From the NCBI RefSeq assembly GCF_023702635.1, contig NZ_CP098455.1, positions 620,001 to 684,000 of the forward strand: a DNA stretch of 64,000 bases. Direction: 5' to 3'. A program made the translations under genes and the position numbers. Below the pieces are notes generated by a model that saw only the letters and a program-made list of their open reading frames with translations, was not told where the DNA came from and made no database searches. Positions 33,586-47,538 of this stretch are shown piece by piece (within the stretch, counting starts at the first letter, position 1; each line of letters starts with the position of its first letter). Source of the DNA: Spongiibacter taiwanensis (GTDB taxonomy: Bacteria; Pseudomonadota; Gammaproteobacteria; Pseudomonadales; Spongiibacteraceae).

Positions 33586-33684
33586 TTCAGCCCAAAGTAC
33601 TGGGCACCCACGTGCGCGGGTACACTGATATTTCAGCAAAACCTGGATTCCCGCCTTCGCGGGAACGACAATTTGGGCAATATT
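33321..33684. repeat. Cluster of short dispersed hairpins (CCCxCGxxxxCGCGGG type)
   Basis: Beyond the two long copies, further hairpins occur: GATTCCCACGTGCGCGGGTACGACG near 33343, GGCACCCACGTGCGCGGGTACA near 33601 and GGATTCCCGCCTTCGCGGGAACGAC near 33646. All end in a (T/A)(C)GAC-like tail. The stretch 33047-33757 has no believable gene; short open frames across it are made of these repeats. Confidence 0.65.
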
Positions 33685-33757
33685 TATCTAAAGTAAGTGC
33701 CATCCGTCTCGCATCTTGCATCTCCCGCCTTGCATCTCCCGTCCAGCATCTCCCGCC

Positions 33758-33793
33758 CAAAAAAAGCCCGAGGCAACGAATCACCCCGGGCTC
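33758..33793 (-). terminator. Terminator of the fliE-fliJ operon
   Basis: AGCCCGGGG and CCTCGGGCT pair with one mismatch and are followed on the minus strand by seven T. The hairpin lies about 40 bp after the fliJ stop. Confidence 0.85.
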
Positions 33794-33832
33794 TCTTACC
33801 ACGTCACTGCGTCCGACGTCAGACCAAAGCCA

Positions 33833-34285
33833 CTACAGCACCGGCATGCTCCGATTCCACAGGAAGCGCTGCGCGGCCATATCATCTGCCACAAACTGCT
33901 CCCGGCGATCCGCCTCTTGGGCTTCACTCTGCTGATAGCGTTCGGTCAGCTTTTCCAGGCTCATGCTGCGTTGGCGAGTGCTCATCCACTGCTGGCGTTC
34001 ACCCTGCATATTGCGCTCAGCCTTATCCACCTGTTCCTGCTGCATGCCGATGGCGGTGGCGAGCTTGCTCATAAACTGTCGAGTTTCCTGCAACCGCCGC
34101 AGATCCAGTCCAGCACCGGCGGCACTGCTCGCAGCGCTGTACTCGCGGTAATACTGTTTCAGTTCATCCAGTTTGCGGCGTTGCTTGTTGGCGTTGCGCT
34201 GACTCGCGGCAAATCGCTCGGCGGCTTGCTGCTCCGCTTTGTCAGCCAGCTTCAACACACTGTCCATGCGCTCGGATTTTTTCAT
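33833..34285 (-). CDS. fliJ: FliJ, flagellar export chaperone/stalk
   Basis: This 150-residue, nearly all coiled-coil protein contains [37 protein letters not shown] (about residues 14-50), as in FliJ. It binds the FliI ring and the FlhA gate. It overlaps the fliI stop by 4 bp (ATGA) and ends the operon before a strong terminator. Confidence 0.93.
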   Translation of the reverse strand: MKKSERMDSVLKLADKAEQQAAERFAASQRNANKQRRKLDELKQYYREYSAASSAAGAGLDLRRLQETRQFMSKLATAIGMQQEQVDKAERNMQGERQQWMSTRQRSMSLEKLTERYQQSEAQEADRREQFVADDMAAQRFLWNRSMPVL

Positions 34286-35637
34286 TCAGTTCCACTCACC
34301 AGTAGACTTAACTCATCCAGGCTTCGATCAAAGGTTTCTGATTCGTCGTAGGCCTGTTGCAGAAACCCGCTAATTTTGGGCCACAAACTGACCGCTTCAT
34401 CCAATCGGGCATCACTGCCCCGCTGGTAGGCCCCAATGGTAATGAGGTCCCGGTTTTGCTGGTACAGCGAGTACATCTGCCGGAAATAGCGCACCGTATC
34501 CTGGTGGCCCTTTTCGGTGATGTCGTTCATTGCCCGGCTCACCGACTTTTCAATATCTATTGCTGGAAAATGCCCGGCATCGGCCAGCGCTCTGGACAGC
34601 ACGATATGACCGTCCAATATCGCCCTGGCGGAATCCACGATGGGGTCGTTCTGATCGTCCCCTTCGGCCAGCACCGTGTAGAACGCAGTGATGGACCCTC
34701 CGCCAGCCTCGCCATTTCCAGCGCGCTCTACCAGTGCCGGTAAGCGGGCAAACACCGACGGCGGGTAGCCCTTGGTGGCGGGCGGTTCACCCACGGCCAG
34801 TGCAATCTCTCGTTGAGCTTGGGCGAAGCGGGTCAGCGAATCCATTAGTAATAACACTTGCTTACCCTGGTCCCGAAAGTGCTCAGCAATCGAGGTGGCC
34901 AGCCATGCCGCCCGCATCCGCATCAGCGGCGGGTGATCTGCAGGGGTCGCCACCACCACCGCCCGGCGCATTTCTTCCGGGCCCAGAATACTGTCGATAA
35001 ATTCTTTGACTTCCCGGCCGCGCTCACCAATCAGGGCAACCACCACCACATCGGCGCTGGTAAAGCGGGTCATCATGCCCAGCAGCACACTCTTGCCCAC
35101 GCCGCTGCCGGCAAACAGGCCCAGGCGCTGACCGCGACCTACTGTGAGCAGGGAATTGATTGCCCTAACCCCCACATCGAGGGGCTGCCGAATCGGCTGT
35201 CTGGACAGGGGGTTAATCGGCTCCCCCGACAATGGCCGGCTGGCGCTGCAGTGCAAGCTGCCCCGGCCATCCAGGGGCCGCCCGGCGCCGTCGAGCACGC
35301 GGCCCAACAGGCCGTCGCCAACCGGCACGTCGGAGCCTTTTTCAATGGGAATCACCCGGGCGTTGGGCATGACACCGCGCAACTCGCCGGTGGGCATGAG
35401 TAGCAGTTTGTCGTTAGCAAAGCCGACGACTTCGGTTTCCAGCCAGTTGCCATCCACCGTCTCAACCATGCAATACCCACCAACTGCTGACTTACAGCCA
35501 ACCGCTTCGAGCATGGTGCCAACGACCCGCTTGAGCTTGCCTTCGACCCGGGTTTGGCCGACATCACCCAGCCGCTGCCGGTAGCCCGCTATCCGCTGGG
35601 CCAGACTGCCGCCATCGCTGTGACTGAACTCAGTCAT
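34282..35637 (-). CDS. fliI: FliI, flagellar export ATPase
   Basis: This 451-residue protein starts at the ATG at 35637, overlapping fliH. It has Walker [22 protein letters not shown], Walker [18 protein letters not shown] and the family sequence [21 protein letters not shown]. It hydrolyses ATP at the cytoplasmic face to help unfold and release export substrates. An in-frame Met 12 codons upstream lies within fliH and is less likely. Confidence 0.97.
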   Translation of the reverse strand: MTEFSHSDGGSLAQRIAGYRQRLGDVGQTRVEGKLKRVVGTMLEAVGCKSAVGGYCMVETVDGNWLETEVVGFANDKLLLMPTGELRGVMPNARVIPIEKGSDVPVGDGLLGRVLDGAGRPLDGRGSLHCSASRPLSGEPINPLSRQPIRQPLDVGVRAINSLLTVGRGQRLGLFAGSGVGKSVLLGMMTRFTSADVVVVALIGERGREVKEFIDSILGPEEMRRAVVVATPADHPPLMRMRAAWLATSIAEHFRDQGKQVLLLMDSLTRFAQAQREIALAVGEPPATKGYPPSVFARLPALVERAGNGEAGGGSITAFYTVLAEGDDQNDPIVDSARAILDGHIVLSRALADAGHFPAIDIEKSVSRAMNDITEKGHQDTVRYFRQMYSLYQQNRDLITIGAYQRGSDARLDEAVSLWPKISGFLQQAYDESETFDRSLDELSLLVSGTE

Positions 35638-36391
35638 CAACCCGGCCCCCAGACACGAAAGGAGAATTTGCAAAGGCTTGTCGCAGAATGGCCGCTAAGC
35701 GGGTTTCCAGCCGCTCATCAACTCGGGAGTTGTCATTGGCCAGCATAAAGCCACCGGGGCTGATGTTGGCGTCCTCGACAAACTGCCAGTTGCCCTCAGC
35801 AACCTCGCCGCTCTGGGCAAAATGCTGCTGCAGCGTATCGACATCGGCCGGGTGCAGATGAATTTCCAAACCGCCCCCCGCACCGGGGAGCATCGCGGTG
35901 GCCGCCTGAATTTGCTCATGAAGCCATTCGGGGTGCTGCTGCAATTCGTGACGCAGAAGCTGCGCCGCCAGGCCCACGCTTAAGCCAATGACTTCCCGCT
36001 CCAGGGATTCATCCAACTGCCCGGCGACATTACGCAAAGCCGCAATGGTGTTTTGCAGCTGCTGGCTTTGTTGGGCCAACAAATTGTGTGCCTCTTGCTG
36101 GCCCCGCCGGAGCCCTTCCTCATAACCTTGCTGCTGGGCCTGCTGGCGCAGGGCATCAAGCTCACTTTGGTGGTTTTGTTGGCGCTGGGCTTGGGTTTGG
36201 GCGTGCGCAGTCGAAGCGGCGTGAGACGAAGACCCTGCCGCGGCTTTGGCGGCTACCGCCCCCAGGTCAGCCGGCACCCAGGGGCGCACATCGCCCTGCA
36301 GCGAGGGCCGCTCTGCCTGAGCCACCGCCTCGACAGGCTGGTCGTCCCCCTCAATGCGCCGGGGAGACCAACGCTCAAAGGTCTCGGTCAC
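35630..36391 (-). CDS. fliH: FliH, regulator of the export ATPase
   Basis: This 253-residue protein starts with GTG. The N-terminal and middle parts are Gln/Ala-rich, with a long helix ([34 protein letters not shown]; about 80-115) containing the GxxxG-like pattern of FliH. The C-terminal domain (about 130-245) resembles the V-ATPase E subunit. It holds FliI and links it to the C ring. Confidence 0.9.
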   Translation of the reverse strand: MTETFERWSPRRIEGDDQPVEAVAQAERPSLQGDVRPWVPADLGAVAAKAAAGSSSHAASTAHAQTQAQRQQNHQSELDALRQQAQQQGYEEGLRRGQQEAHNLLAQQSQQLQNTIAALRNVAGQLDESLEREVIGLSVGLAAQLLRHELQQHPEWLHEQIQAATAMLPGAGGGLEIHLHPADVDTLQQHFAQSGEVAEGNWQFVEDANISPGGFMLANDNSRVDERLETRLAAILRQAFANSPFVSGGRVDD

Positions 36392-36424
36392 GAGTATCGC
36401 CCTGACAATGCCCGTGGCGTTGGC

Positions 36425-37435
36425 TTACACATAATCGTCGCCACCTTTGCCCAGATCGATCTGACCGCTCTCTGCCAGTTTTCTGGCGATGGCCAAAATT
36501 TCTTTCTGGGCCTCTTCCACTTCACTGATTTTGATCGGGCCGCGGGCTTCCATATCCTCAATAATCATCTCCTTGGCGCGCTTGGACATGTTATTCAGAA
36601 TCTTGTCGCGCACCCGCTCTTCAGCGCCTTTCAAGGCGATGGGCAGAATATCTGAGGGCACTTCCCGCAGCAGCATCTGAATGCCCTTGTCGGCAATATC
36701 CATCAGATTGCTGAACACAAACATCAGGTCCTGAATACGATCAGACAGGGCTTCATCCGCCTTGGCCAGGGCCTCGAGCACCCGGGTCTCTGAATCGGCA
36801 TCCAGCGAGTTAATGATGCTGGCCGCCGTCATGGCGCCATCAACCGTACTGGTCTTGAAGGAGGCCGACACCGACAGTTTTTTCTTGAGCACATCCTGCA
36901 GCTGCTTCATGGCCGCCTGGGGGATGGTCTGCATGGTGGCAATGCGCATCACCACGTTTTCCTGAAGATCCGTGGGTAACGCTTTGAGCACTTTCGCCGC
37001 CTGCTCCTTGGCCAGATGGGCCAGGGTAATAGCAATGATCTGGGGGTGCTCGTCTTTGAGCATCTGCACCAGCGCCTCAGTTTCAAGCCAGCGCAGCGAA
37101 TCGATTTCGAGGGCCTGCTCCTGGCCCAACACCCGGTCAGCCAGGGTTGCGCCCTTCTGTTCGCCAAGCGTATTGGTGAGCACCTTGCGGACATAGTTAG
37201 ACACCCCCACACCGAGGGTATTTTCCGAGGACAGGGCCCGGTGAAACTCATTGACTACCGATTCGGCTTTGCGGTTGTCCACATCGCGGATAGACGCCAT
37301 CGCCGAGCCGATTTTTTCGACATCCACCGCGTCCACATGCTTGAGCACCTTGGCCGCCTGGTCTTCACCCAACATCAGTAGCAGAAGCGCCGCTTTCTCA
37401 CTGCCCGCTACTGTCATCGCATTAAGACTCGCCAT
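36425..37435 (-). CDS. fliG: FliG, flagellar motor switch protein
   Basis: This 336-residue protein has the N-terminal AGSEKAALLLLMLGEDQAAKVLKHV for FliF binding, the EHPQIIAITLAHL (EHPQ) motif in the middle domain, and the C-terminal torque helix LMFVFSNLMDIADKGIQMLLREV. It links the MS ring to FliM and contacts the stator. Its start overlaps fliF by 14 bp. Confidence 0.97.
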   Translation of the reverse strand: MASLNAMTVAGSEKAALLLLMLGEDQAAKVLKHVDAVDVEKIGSAMASIRDVDNRKAESVVNEFHRALSSENTLGVGVSNYVRKVLTNTLGEQKGATLADRVLGQEQALEIDSLRWLETEALVQMLKDEHPQIIAITLAHLAKEQAAKVLKALPTDLQENVVMRIATMQTIPQAAMKQLQDVLKKKLSVSASFKTSTVDGAMTAASIINSLDADSETRVLEALAKADEALSDRIQDLMFVFSNLMDIADKGIQMLLREVPSDILPIALKGAEERVRDKILNNMSKRAKEMIIEDMEARGPIKISEVEEAQKEILAIARKLAESGQIDLGKGGDDYV

Positions 37436-39029
37436 TTTCTGCCACCCACCGTTTTACCACCTGTGCCACTCGCCGGGGGTCTTGCTCTGCCGCCGCCCGA
37501 ACATCATTCATTTTTTGCTCAAAGGCCGGTGCTCCCGGCCCCGCCAGCGCCGCTACCGGGCGCTGCATCACTTCACCGCTGAGGCCATCCTCTTCGCCAC
37601 GGGGCAAGGCCGGTGGCGGCTGATTGGCCTGCATCAGATTGCGCAGGGCTGGGCGAATGACGGTGAAGACAATGATCAACACCGCAAGCCCTGCCAGAAT
37701 CTGCTTGATTAAACTGGCGAACCAGGGCTGCTCCCAAAAGCCGGGAGCCGACACTTCTTCAAGCTCCGCGGTTTCCATGCGGAAATCCGCCGACATGACC
37801 GTCACCCGATCACCGCGCTCGCCATCAAAACCCACCGCATCTTTTACCAGCGAAGTCAGCTGGCCAATCTCTGCCTCGCTCAAGGGCTGGGAGATCACCT
37901 GCCCCTCTTCGTTGGTAATCCGTTTGTTGTCCACCACCACGGCCACCGACAGACGGCGAATCATGCCGCTGGAGCTCACGGTGTGGTTGAGCACCCGCTC
38001 AATTTCGTAGTTGCGCACCACCGAACGAGTACCGTTCACGTCGCCATTGTCGGCACCCTTCGTGCCGGCCATCGGCGGCTGATTACTCAGGGCACCGGGC
38101 ACGCCGGCGGCATTAGCGGGGTCACCATCAAGGGGGCCGCGCTCATTGATCTGTTCACTGCGCACCACCTGACGATCCGGGTTCCAGCTCTCGCGGCTTT
38201 CCTGCACAGTGGAGAAATCCACATCCGCGGCCACTTGCACCTGCACTCGGCCGGAACCTGCAAAGGGCCGGATCAAACCGGCCACCCGCTCCTCATAGCC
38301 CGCTTCAATGCGGCGCTGATAATCCAATTGCCGGGTACTGACACTGAGCTGATCCTGACTTTCCTTCTCGGAGAGCTGGTTGCCCAATTGATCCACCACG
38401 GTGACATCTTCCGGTTGCATGCCGGTCACACTGGTCGCCACCAGATTGACGATGGCATCCACACTGCCCTTCTGAATGCGGCTCCCCGGGTATACGTCGA
38501 GCATAATGGACGCCGTTGGCGGCTTGCGATCCCGGATAAATACGGATTGCTTGGGAATGGCCAGATGCACGCGCGCCTTGCGCACCTGCTGGATACTTTC
38601 GATGGTTCTGGCCAGTTCCTGCTCCAGGGCGTAGTGATATTTTTTAGACTGCATAAACTCACTAACACCAAATCCCTGCTGCTGATCGAGCATGGCCATA
38701 CCGCTGCCATCGCGCATCACACCTTCGCCCGCCAATTTCAGCCGCGCATCGTGCAACTGCTGGGCAGGAACCATGATCGAACCCGTGCTGTCCTGGACTT
38801 TGTAGGGAATATTGGCGGCATTGAGGGCGTCAACCACTGCGGCAGCCCGCTCCGGCGCCAGGCCGGTGTACAAACTGCGGTAGTCCGGCCCCTGGGACCA
38901 GAGCACCGCTGCCACACCGAGTGCCACGCTGGCGGCGATGCCGATCAGGATCAACAGCTGACGGGTAATGGGATTCCCCGCCAACTGGTTGAGCAGCAGA
39001 TTGGGCGCTTTGCCTTGTTGTTCAGCCAT
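37422..39029 (-). CDS. fliF: FliF, MS-ring protein
   Basis: This 535-residue protein has two transmembrane helices, LLILIGIAASVALGVAAVLW (about 24-43) and QILAGLAVLIIVFTVIRPAL (about 445-465). Between them lie the ring-building motifs, e.g. YRSLYTGLAPERAAAVVDALNAANIPYKV and the KARVHLAIPKQSVFIRDRKPPTASIML region. It is the first structure assembled in the flagellar base. Confidence 0.97.
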   Translation of the reverse strand: MAEQQGKAPNLLLNQLAGNPITRQLLILIGIAASVALGVAAVLWSQGPDYRSLYTGLAPERAAAVVDALNAANIPYKVQDSTGSIMVPAQQLHDARLKLAGEGVMRDGSGMAMLDQQQGFGVSEFMQSKKYHYALEQELARTIESIQQVRKARVHLAIPKQSVFIRDRKPPTASIMLDVYPGSRIQKGSVDAIVNLVATSVTGMQPEDVTVVDQLGNQLSEKESQDQLSVSTRQLDYQRRIEAGYEERVAGLIRPFAGSGRVQVQVAADVDFSTVQESRESWNPDRQVVRSEQINERGPLDGDPANAAGVPGALSNQPPMAGTKGADNGDVNGTRSVVRNYEIERVLNHTVSSSGMIRRLSVAVVVDNKRITNEEGQVISQPLSEAEIGQLTSLVKDAVGFDGERGDRVTVMSADFRMETAELEEVSAPGFWEQPWFASLIKQILAGLAVLIIVFTVIRPALRNLMQANQPPPALPRGEEDGLSGEVMQRPVAALAGPGAPAFEQKMNDVRAAAEQDPRRVAQVVKRWVAENGES

Positions 39030-39050
39030 GATGCTTTCTCAGCTCCGGGG

Positions 39051-39440
39051 TTAGATCGACATCCGCATGACTTCCTGGTAGGCGTCCACAAACTTGTTGC
39101 GGACCTCTACCAGCGCCTTGAACGACACATCTGCTTTTTGGGAGGCAACCATCACCTCGGTCAACGACACATTCTTATCGCCGCTGGAAAACGCCGCCGA
39201 CAGAGCACCCGATTTGGATTGCATCTCGTTAACCGCATCAATCGACTGGGTCAGCAGCTGGGAAAAGCCGGTCTGCTGAGGGCCGCCAACACTGCCAGTG
39301 CGCAGCTCGCCGGGGTTGGGATTGACCCGATCCAGCTCGCCAGTGTTCTGCGCCATCGGATTCTGGGCAGGCATCGCCGTTTGCTGACGAATGGTCCGAA
39401 TCTGACTCAGCAGTTGGTTGACACTCAAACTATCACTCAT
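39051..39440 (-). CDS. fliE: FliE, MS ring-rod junction protein
   Basis: This 129-residue protein carries the C-terminal FliE signature FSSGDKNVSLTEVMVASQKADVSFKALVEVRNKFVDAYQEVMRMSI. It joins FliF to the proximal rod. It is 10 bp downstream of the fleR-like regulator and 21 bp before fliF. Confidence 0.95.
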   Translation of the reverse strand: MSDSLSVNQLLSQIRTIRQQTAMPAQNPMAQNTGELDRVNPNPGELRTGSVGGPQQTGFSQLLTQSIDAVNEMQSKSGALSAAFSSGDKNVSLTEVMVASQKADVSFKALVEVRNKFVDAYQEVMRMSI

Positions 39441-39450
39441 GGCTATCTAC

Positions 39451-40440
39451 CTAGCTGGCGCTGTGCTCGCGCAGGCGAGCCAGTTTGTAACGAAGGGTAC
39501 GTGGGCTGATGCCAAGAATCTCAGCAGCTTCTTTTTTGGACTTGCCGCGGCGCAGGGCGTCGTTAATCACCAAGCGTTCCTGGTCGCGGATAATACCGCT
39601 CAGCGGCGCATCCATTTCCGGGTCGTCAGGGTGGTCACTGGCTGCCATATCGCTATCGGCAACATAAGGTGCGGCACTGCTCATCAAATTCAGCCCGGTC
39701 TCAAACTGAATATCGACCTCATCGATGTAATCGTCCTGGCGCAAAATCAGCGCCCGCTGAATCACATTGTCGAGTTCCCTCACGTTGCCGGGCCAGGTGT
39801 AATCACAGAGCTTGCGGCGAGCCGCATCGGTAAGCACGCTCTGGGGGTGACGCACACCGGGTTGGCGGGCCAAAAAGTGCTCAGCCAGGGGGAGAATGTC
39901 GTCCCGGCGCTCGTTAAGACGGGGCACATAAAGGGGAAACACATTCAGTCGATAAAACAGGTCTTCCCGGAAGCGGCCAGCGTTGACCGCCGCCTTCAGA
40001 TCCCGGTTGGTGGTGGCGATCAGGCGCACATCCAACGTAATCGTTTTGCGACTACCCAGGCGCTCCACCTCCCGCTCCTGCAACACCCGCAGTAACTTGG
40101 CTTGCAACCCCAGATCCATCTCCGAGATTTCATCCAGCAGCAAGGTTCCCCCCTGCGCCTGCTCGAATTTACCGGCATGGCTGGAAATAGCCCCGGTGAA
40201 GGCCCCTTTCTCGTAACCAAACAGCATGGCCTCGAGCATGTTTTCGGGAATGGCTGCGCAGTTCACCGCCACAAAAGGGCCGTCGGCCCGGCGGGACTGG
40301 CTGTGAATGAAACGGGCGTAAATCTCCTTGCCCGCGCCACTGGCACCGCAGAGCAACACCGAGGCATCGGTCTGGGCGACCCGCTTGGCCAGTCCTTTCA
40401 CCGTTTTGGAAGCGATATCGGCAGCGATCAACTCAGGCAT
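39451..40440 (-). CDS. fleR: FleR/FlrC-like sigma-54 enhancer-binding protein without receiver domain
   Basis: This 329-residue protein starts at the ATG at 40440 (a GTG two codons earlier is possible). It begins directly with the AAA+ domain: Walker A GASGAGKE at 32-39, sigma-54 loop GAFTGA at 79-84, Walker [12 protein letters not shown], and the arginine-finger region. A Fis-type helix-turn-helix closes it ([24 protein letters not shown]). FleR/FlrC normally has about 130 more residues at the front, a receiver domain phosphorylated by FleS/FlrB; here neither that domain nor a fleS gene is present. It is co-transcribed with fliE and the rest from a sigma-54 promoter. Confidence 0.82.
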   Translation of the reverse strand: MPELIAADIASKTVKGLAKRVAQTDASVLLCGASGAGKEIYARFIHSQSRRADGPFVAVNCAAIPENMLEAMLFGYEKGAFTGAISSHAGKFEQAQGGTLLLDEISEMDLGLQAKLLRVLQEREVERLGSRKTITLDVRLIATTNRDLKAAVNAGRFREDLFYRLNVFPLYVPRLNERRDDILPLAEHFLARQPGVRHPQSVLTDAARRKLCDYTWPGNVRELDNVIQRALILRQDDYIDEVDIQFETGLNLMSSAAPYVADSDMAASDHPDDPEMDAPLSGIIRDQERLVINDALRRGKSKKEAAEILGISPRTLRYKLARLREHSAS

Positions 40441-40618
40441 GACCACAACCCTCGCTTACCAGCGGGCTGGGTTGCTTGGCCAGTGAATCCAGGTAGCGCA
40501 GCATCATGTCACTGGCCTGGCGCAGCTCCTGCTCGCACAGGCCAAGGTCGGCACTGACAAGCCGCTGGGGCGCCGTGCGGGACGCGGAGGGTCTGATTTT
40601 CGCAATGATTGCTTTCAT
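40433..40618 (-). CDS. Small hypothetical protein before the fleR-like gene
   Basis: A 61-residue frame starts [21 protein letters not shown] at the ATG at 40618, with a TAGGAC ribosome binding site. It ends overlapping the fleR-like start by 8 bp. It contains a short helical segment ([20 protein letters not shown]). It occupies the place where fleS would be but shows no histidine kinase motif. It lies about 40 bp after the sigma-54 promoter, so it is the first gene of that transcript. It may be a small regulator of its neighbour. Confidence 0.5.
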   Translation of the reverse strand: MKAIIAKIRPSASRTAPQRLVSADLGLCEQELRQASDMMLRYLDSLAKQPSPLVSEGCGHA

Positions 40619-40657
40619 AGTCCTAACGCCTAATAACAGTCGCTTTTGGCTAGGATC

Positions 40658-40673
40658 TGCAATCACCGTGCCA
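40658..40673 (-). promoter_or_regulatory. Sigma-54 promoter of the fleR-fliEFGHIJ operon
   Basis: On the minus strand: TGGCAC-GGTGA-TTGCA, a perfect -24/-12 element. The A-rich block upstream (40674-40708, TGAAAAATAACAATTAAAAA) matches those at the flgB and fliL promoters. Confidence 0.9.
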
Positions 40674-40708
40674 GTGTTTTTAATTGTTATTTTTCAAATA
40701 CTTATATA

Positions 40709-41035
40709 TATCCCTCAGGATTTTGACGGATTTTTGGCGCTGGGGTTTTGGCGTTGCCAAGTGCTATTTTGAGATGAGACGCCCCATCGACTAGAGAATC
40801 CCAGTGAAATTGCGCATAAATCCCATATGCTCAGTTGCGAATGCCAATACGATGGGGACAGAGTGACTGTATGCGATTGTCATGGCTCGTGAATTTCGAC
40901 AAAGATCAGTTTTTTGAAACTTGGACAGCAGCCCCGGCATCAAGCCATCACCTTCGTCAATCCAGGAACTTTATTCAATCGCCTGTAACGTATACTCTTT
41001 CCAATCATGCATTTTCTCTAACCACGCTTATCGAC
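40709..41035. other. Divergent region between the fleR operon and the metal-efflux operon
   Basis: This stretch holds the sigma-54 promoter area on its left and presumably the efflux-operon promoter on its right. A plus-strand open frame crosses 40835-41035, but the real protein starts at 41036. I see no clear regulator gene or metal-responsive palindrome. Confidence 0.45.
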
Positions 41036-41374
41036 ATGAAAAGCCACATCCGCATCATCTATATGCTTGTCGCGCTGATTGCATCGCAATCCGTGTGGGC
41101 AATGCTGGATGAACACGGCATTAGTGGCGACACTGCAGCTAGCGAAGAATTACGCCATGATGGGCACTCCGCAGATGTGAGTGATAAAGAACAGCATAGC
41201 GATGATGCAGAGAGCTGCGTTCACTGCTGTCATTGTCATTTTCATCAAACGACCTTCTTACCCCCCTCTAATGCCCTCGTTGAGCAGACTGGCCGAGGCA
41301 CGAAAGCCATGAACTATTTCGCCTGGCTAACGGAAGCTCATCAAACCACGCCGTTCAGACCGCCAATCCACTAA
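41036..41374 (+). CDS. Small periplasmic His/Cys-rich metal-binding protein
   Basis: This 112-residue protein is taken from the ATG at 41036 because it begins a signal peptide (MKSHIRIIYMLVALIASQSVWA). The mature part is acidic and His-rich (EELRHDGHSADVSDKEQHSDDAES), then has CVHCCHCHFHQ near residue 65. It is the first gene of an efflux operon, 50 bp before the czcC-like gene. It probably binds metal ions in the periplasm as sensor or buffer, comparable in position to small proteins that precede czcCBA in other bacteria. Confidence 0.7.
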   Translation: MKSHIRIIYMLVALIASQSVWAMLDEHGISGDTAASEELRHDGHSADVSDKEQHSDDAESCVHCCHCHFHQTTFLPPSNALVEQTGRGTKAMNYFAWLTEAHQTTPFRPPIH

Positions 41375-41423
41375 ATCCTGTTTCAACCAAAACTTTTTTG
41401 CGTTAACACAACAGGATTAATCC

Positions 41424-42675
41424 ATGAATATCTTGTATTTCCCGTGCGGGCGGTGGCTTGCACTGGTGCTGTGCTTGGCTGCGCCTGCGGCCCAGGCACA
41501 GCTGACACTGCAGGAAGCGATCACTCGCGCGCTTGACGAAAACCCTCAGCTACAGGTTTTTCCTTTACGGCAGAAAGCCGCTAAAGCGCAACGAGAATCC
41601 ACCAATATGAGTCCCGGTTACACACTGGGTATTGGCACGGAAAATCTCGCAGGTAGTGGCGAGTTCTCCGGAGCCGACAAGGCGGAATACGCACTCTCTA
41701 TAGGTTCGGTTATCGAGCTTGGTGGTAAACGCTCAGCCCGTACCGCAGTGGCCGACACTCGCTACGCGAAAATTGTTCTAGAGCGAGAGGTCGCCGCTCT
41801 GGATTTGATCGCTGCGGTAACCCAAGGCTTTGTTACCGTTCTCAGTTTGCAACAGCAAATTGAAGTCGAAGATCAGGCTTTGCAACTTGCTAACGAAACC
41901 TTGGCTGTTGCCTCACGTTTTGCCCGCAAAGGCGCGGCGCCGGATGCCGACCGACTCAGGGCGAAAGCGCAGCAGGCTCAGGTAGAACTGAATCTTGCGA
42001 CGCTGCAGGCCAAATACGATGCCGAAAAGTTCGCGCTGGCAACGTTGTGGGACGCAAGCGAAGCTCAGTTTGAAGAGGTCAGCGGGAACCTCTTTGCTCA
42101 CCCGGTGCCGGGAGACTTTCCCAATCTATGGCGTCGCGTCGTGTCGTCCCCCGGCATAGCGATACTGGCGTCCGAACAGAGAATAGCTGAGGCCGAACTG
42201 GCACTGGTACGCAGTCAATCCAGCGCCAATGTTGGTTGGCGTCTAGGCGTGCGGCGCGATCAGTTCAGCGGCGACTCGAGTTTGATCGCCAGCATGGACA
42301 TTCCTCTATTCTCAGGCAGGCGCAATCGCGGCGAAGAAAAGGCGGCACGAGCGCAGCTGGAAAGCCAAGCCTACCGCCAGCAGGAGGCACGTCTCGCACT
42401 GCGCAGAGGCCTTTATCGGGCCTGGAAGACCTACCAGCAGAGTCAATTGGCAACCAGCTCCCTCCAGACCGACGTCATCCCAGCACTAGAATCGGCACAA
42501 GCCCATACTCGCCGCGCCTATGAACAAGGGCGCTATCGCTATAGCGACTGGTTAGCGGTTCAGAAGGAACTGCTGGACGCACAGCGGCGGCTGATCAGCG
42601 AGGCAACCAATGCCCTCTACCATCAGGCCTTGATCGAACAGCTTACAGCGACTCCGCTTAACGGGGAGAGCCGCC

Positions 42676-42683
<8 letters not shown>
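41424..42683 (+). CDS. czcC: CzcC/CusC-type outer-membrane efflux protein
   Basis: This 419-residue protein has a signal peptide (LALVLCLAAPAAQAQ) and two TolC-type repeats with LTLQEAITRALDENPQL near residue 28. It has heptad-rich helices (EVEDQALQLANETLAVASRFARKGAAPDADRLRAKAQQAQVEL) and the second-repeat sequence ESAQAHTRRAYEQGRYRYSDWLAVQKELLDAQR. It is the outer channel of the tripartite pump made with the next two genes. The czcB-like start overlaps it by 8 bp. Confidence 0.92.
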
Positions 42684-46781
<4,098 letters not shown>

Positions 46782-46792
46782 CCTATCAGAAT

Positions 46793-46820
46793 TGACTGGC
46801 AGCAAAACGGCTGCCAGTCA
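46793..46820. terminator. Hairpin after the metal-efflux operon
   Basis: TGACTGGCAGC and GCTGCCAGTCA form an 11-bp perfect stem with a six-base loop 11 bp after the czcA stop. No T run follows, so it may act with Rho or merely protect the RNA 3' end. Confidence 0.5.
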
Positions 46821-46983
46821 TACCGAGTTCCAGGAAAACAGGATCAGAAGCCTGCTGTCTCGGCCTTGGCAATAATCGCTTACAGCTCCGGTTGAATCGC
46901 CAATTTGCTCCTGCCAAGCTCACTACTATTCACAACTACTTTGAGAATCTCCAGACACCCACCCGGCCGACACTGGCAGGCGA

Positions 46984-47538
46984 TCAGAGTTGGCACCTCG
47001 CAGCGAGATAAACACTTCGCGCCTGTTGATTTGCCGCTATTTTGGTCAGTGCTTGCTGTAAAGCCTTGTCAAGGCTGGCTTCGTATTCGCTATCCGCGCT
47101 GAACCAGTTTGTCTTGGTGTATTGTCCTCGGTAGGTATACTCAGACTCGCCAAGCCGCAGACTTAATACAACATTTGCGGCAATGGTTGGCGTACCCATT
47201 CCACGAAAATAGGCCCTACGCAAAATCACTTCCGTGCTGGTCGGCGAGGCTGGCAACGTGTCCAAAATAACAGGCAGACCAAAGGTCTGTTGAAGCGCAT
47301 TTTCAAGCCACTGTTTGGCGCTCTCTCTGCTTACCGACGTGTAGGCCGACACTTCACTCGCTCTTTCGTCGGTATAGGCCAGACAAATCGTATTCTGAGC
47401 AGAGAAACCATTCGGCGAACGCGGTCCCCTTCCGCCAAAGGTGCGGTAATCGGGCTGGACTTCATTGACCGTTGATACGCACCCGGTAATAAAGGCCCAC
47501 CAAATTGCGAAGAGCGGGCCTGCAATGACTCTCCTCAA
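46984..47538 (-). CDS. Lipoprotein of unknown function, 184 residues
   Basis: The gene starts with TTG at 47538, overlapping the stop of the upstream lipoprotein gene (TTGA). A signal with lipobox ITGC (Cys near residue 20) predicts an anchored lipoprotein. The rest includes an alternating strand-helix pattern (VILRRAYFRGMGTPTIAANVVLSLRLGE, EYTYRGQYTKTNWFSADSEYEASLDKALQQALTKIA). That layout is like small auxiliary lipoproteins such as YajG, but I cannot assign it. With the next gene it forms a two-gene unit between the metal pump and fliA. Confidence 0.7.
   Translation of the reverse strand: MRRVIAGPLFAIWWAFITGCVSTVNEVQPDYRTFGGRGPRSPNGFSAQNTICLAYTDERASEVSAYTSVSRESAKQWLENALQQTFGLPVILDTLPASPTSTEVILRRAYFRGMGTPTIAANVVLSLRLGESEYTYRGQYTKTNWFSADSEYEASLDKALQQALTKIAANQQARSVYLAARCQL

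Noticed and set aside
33514-33802. Short frames containing CRSREGGNPGF or RYPRARV-like peptides
   Set aside because: These are translations of the dispersed hairpin repeats, common false proteins.
37983-39509. 508-residue plus-strand frame
   Set aside because: Antisense to fliF and fliE, no domain or ribosome binding site. A shadow of GC-rich coding.
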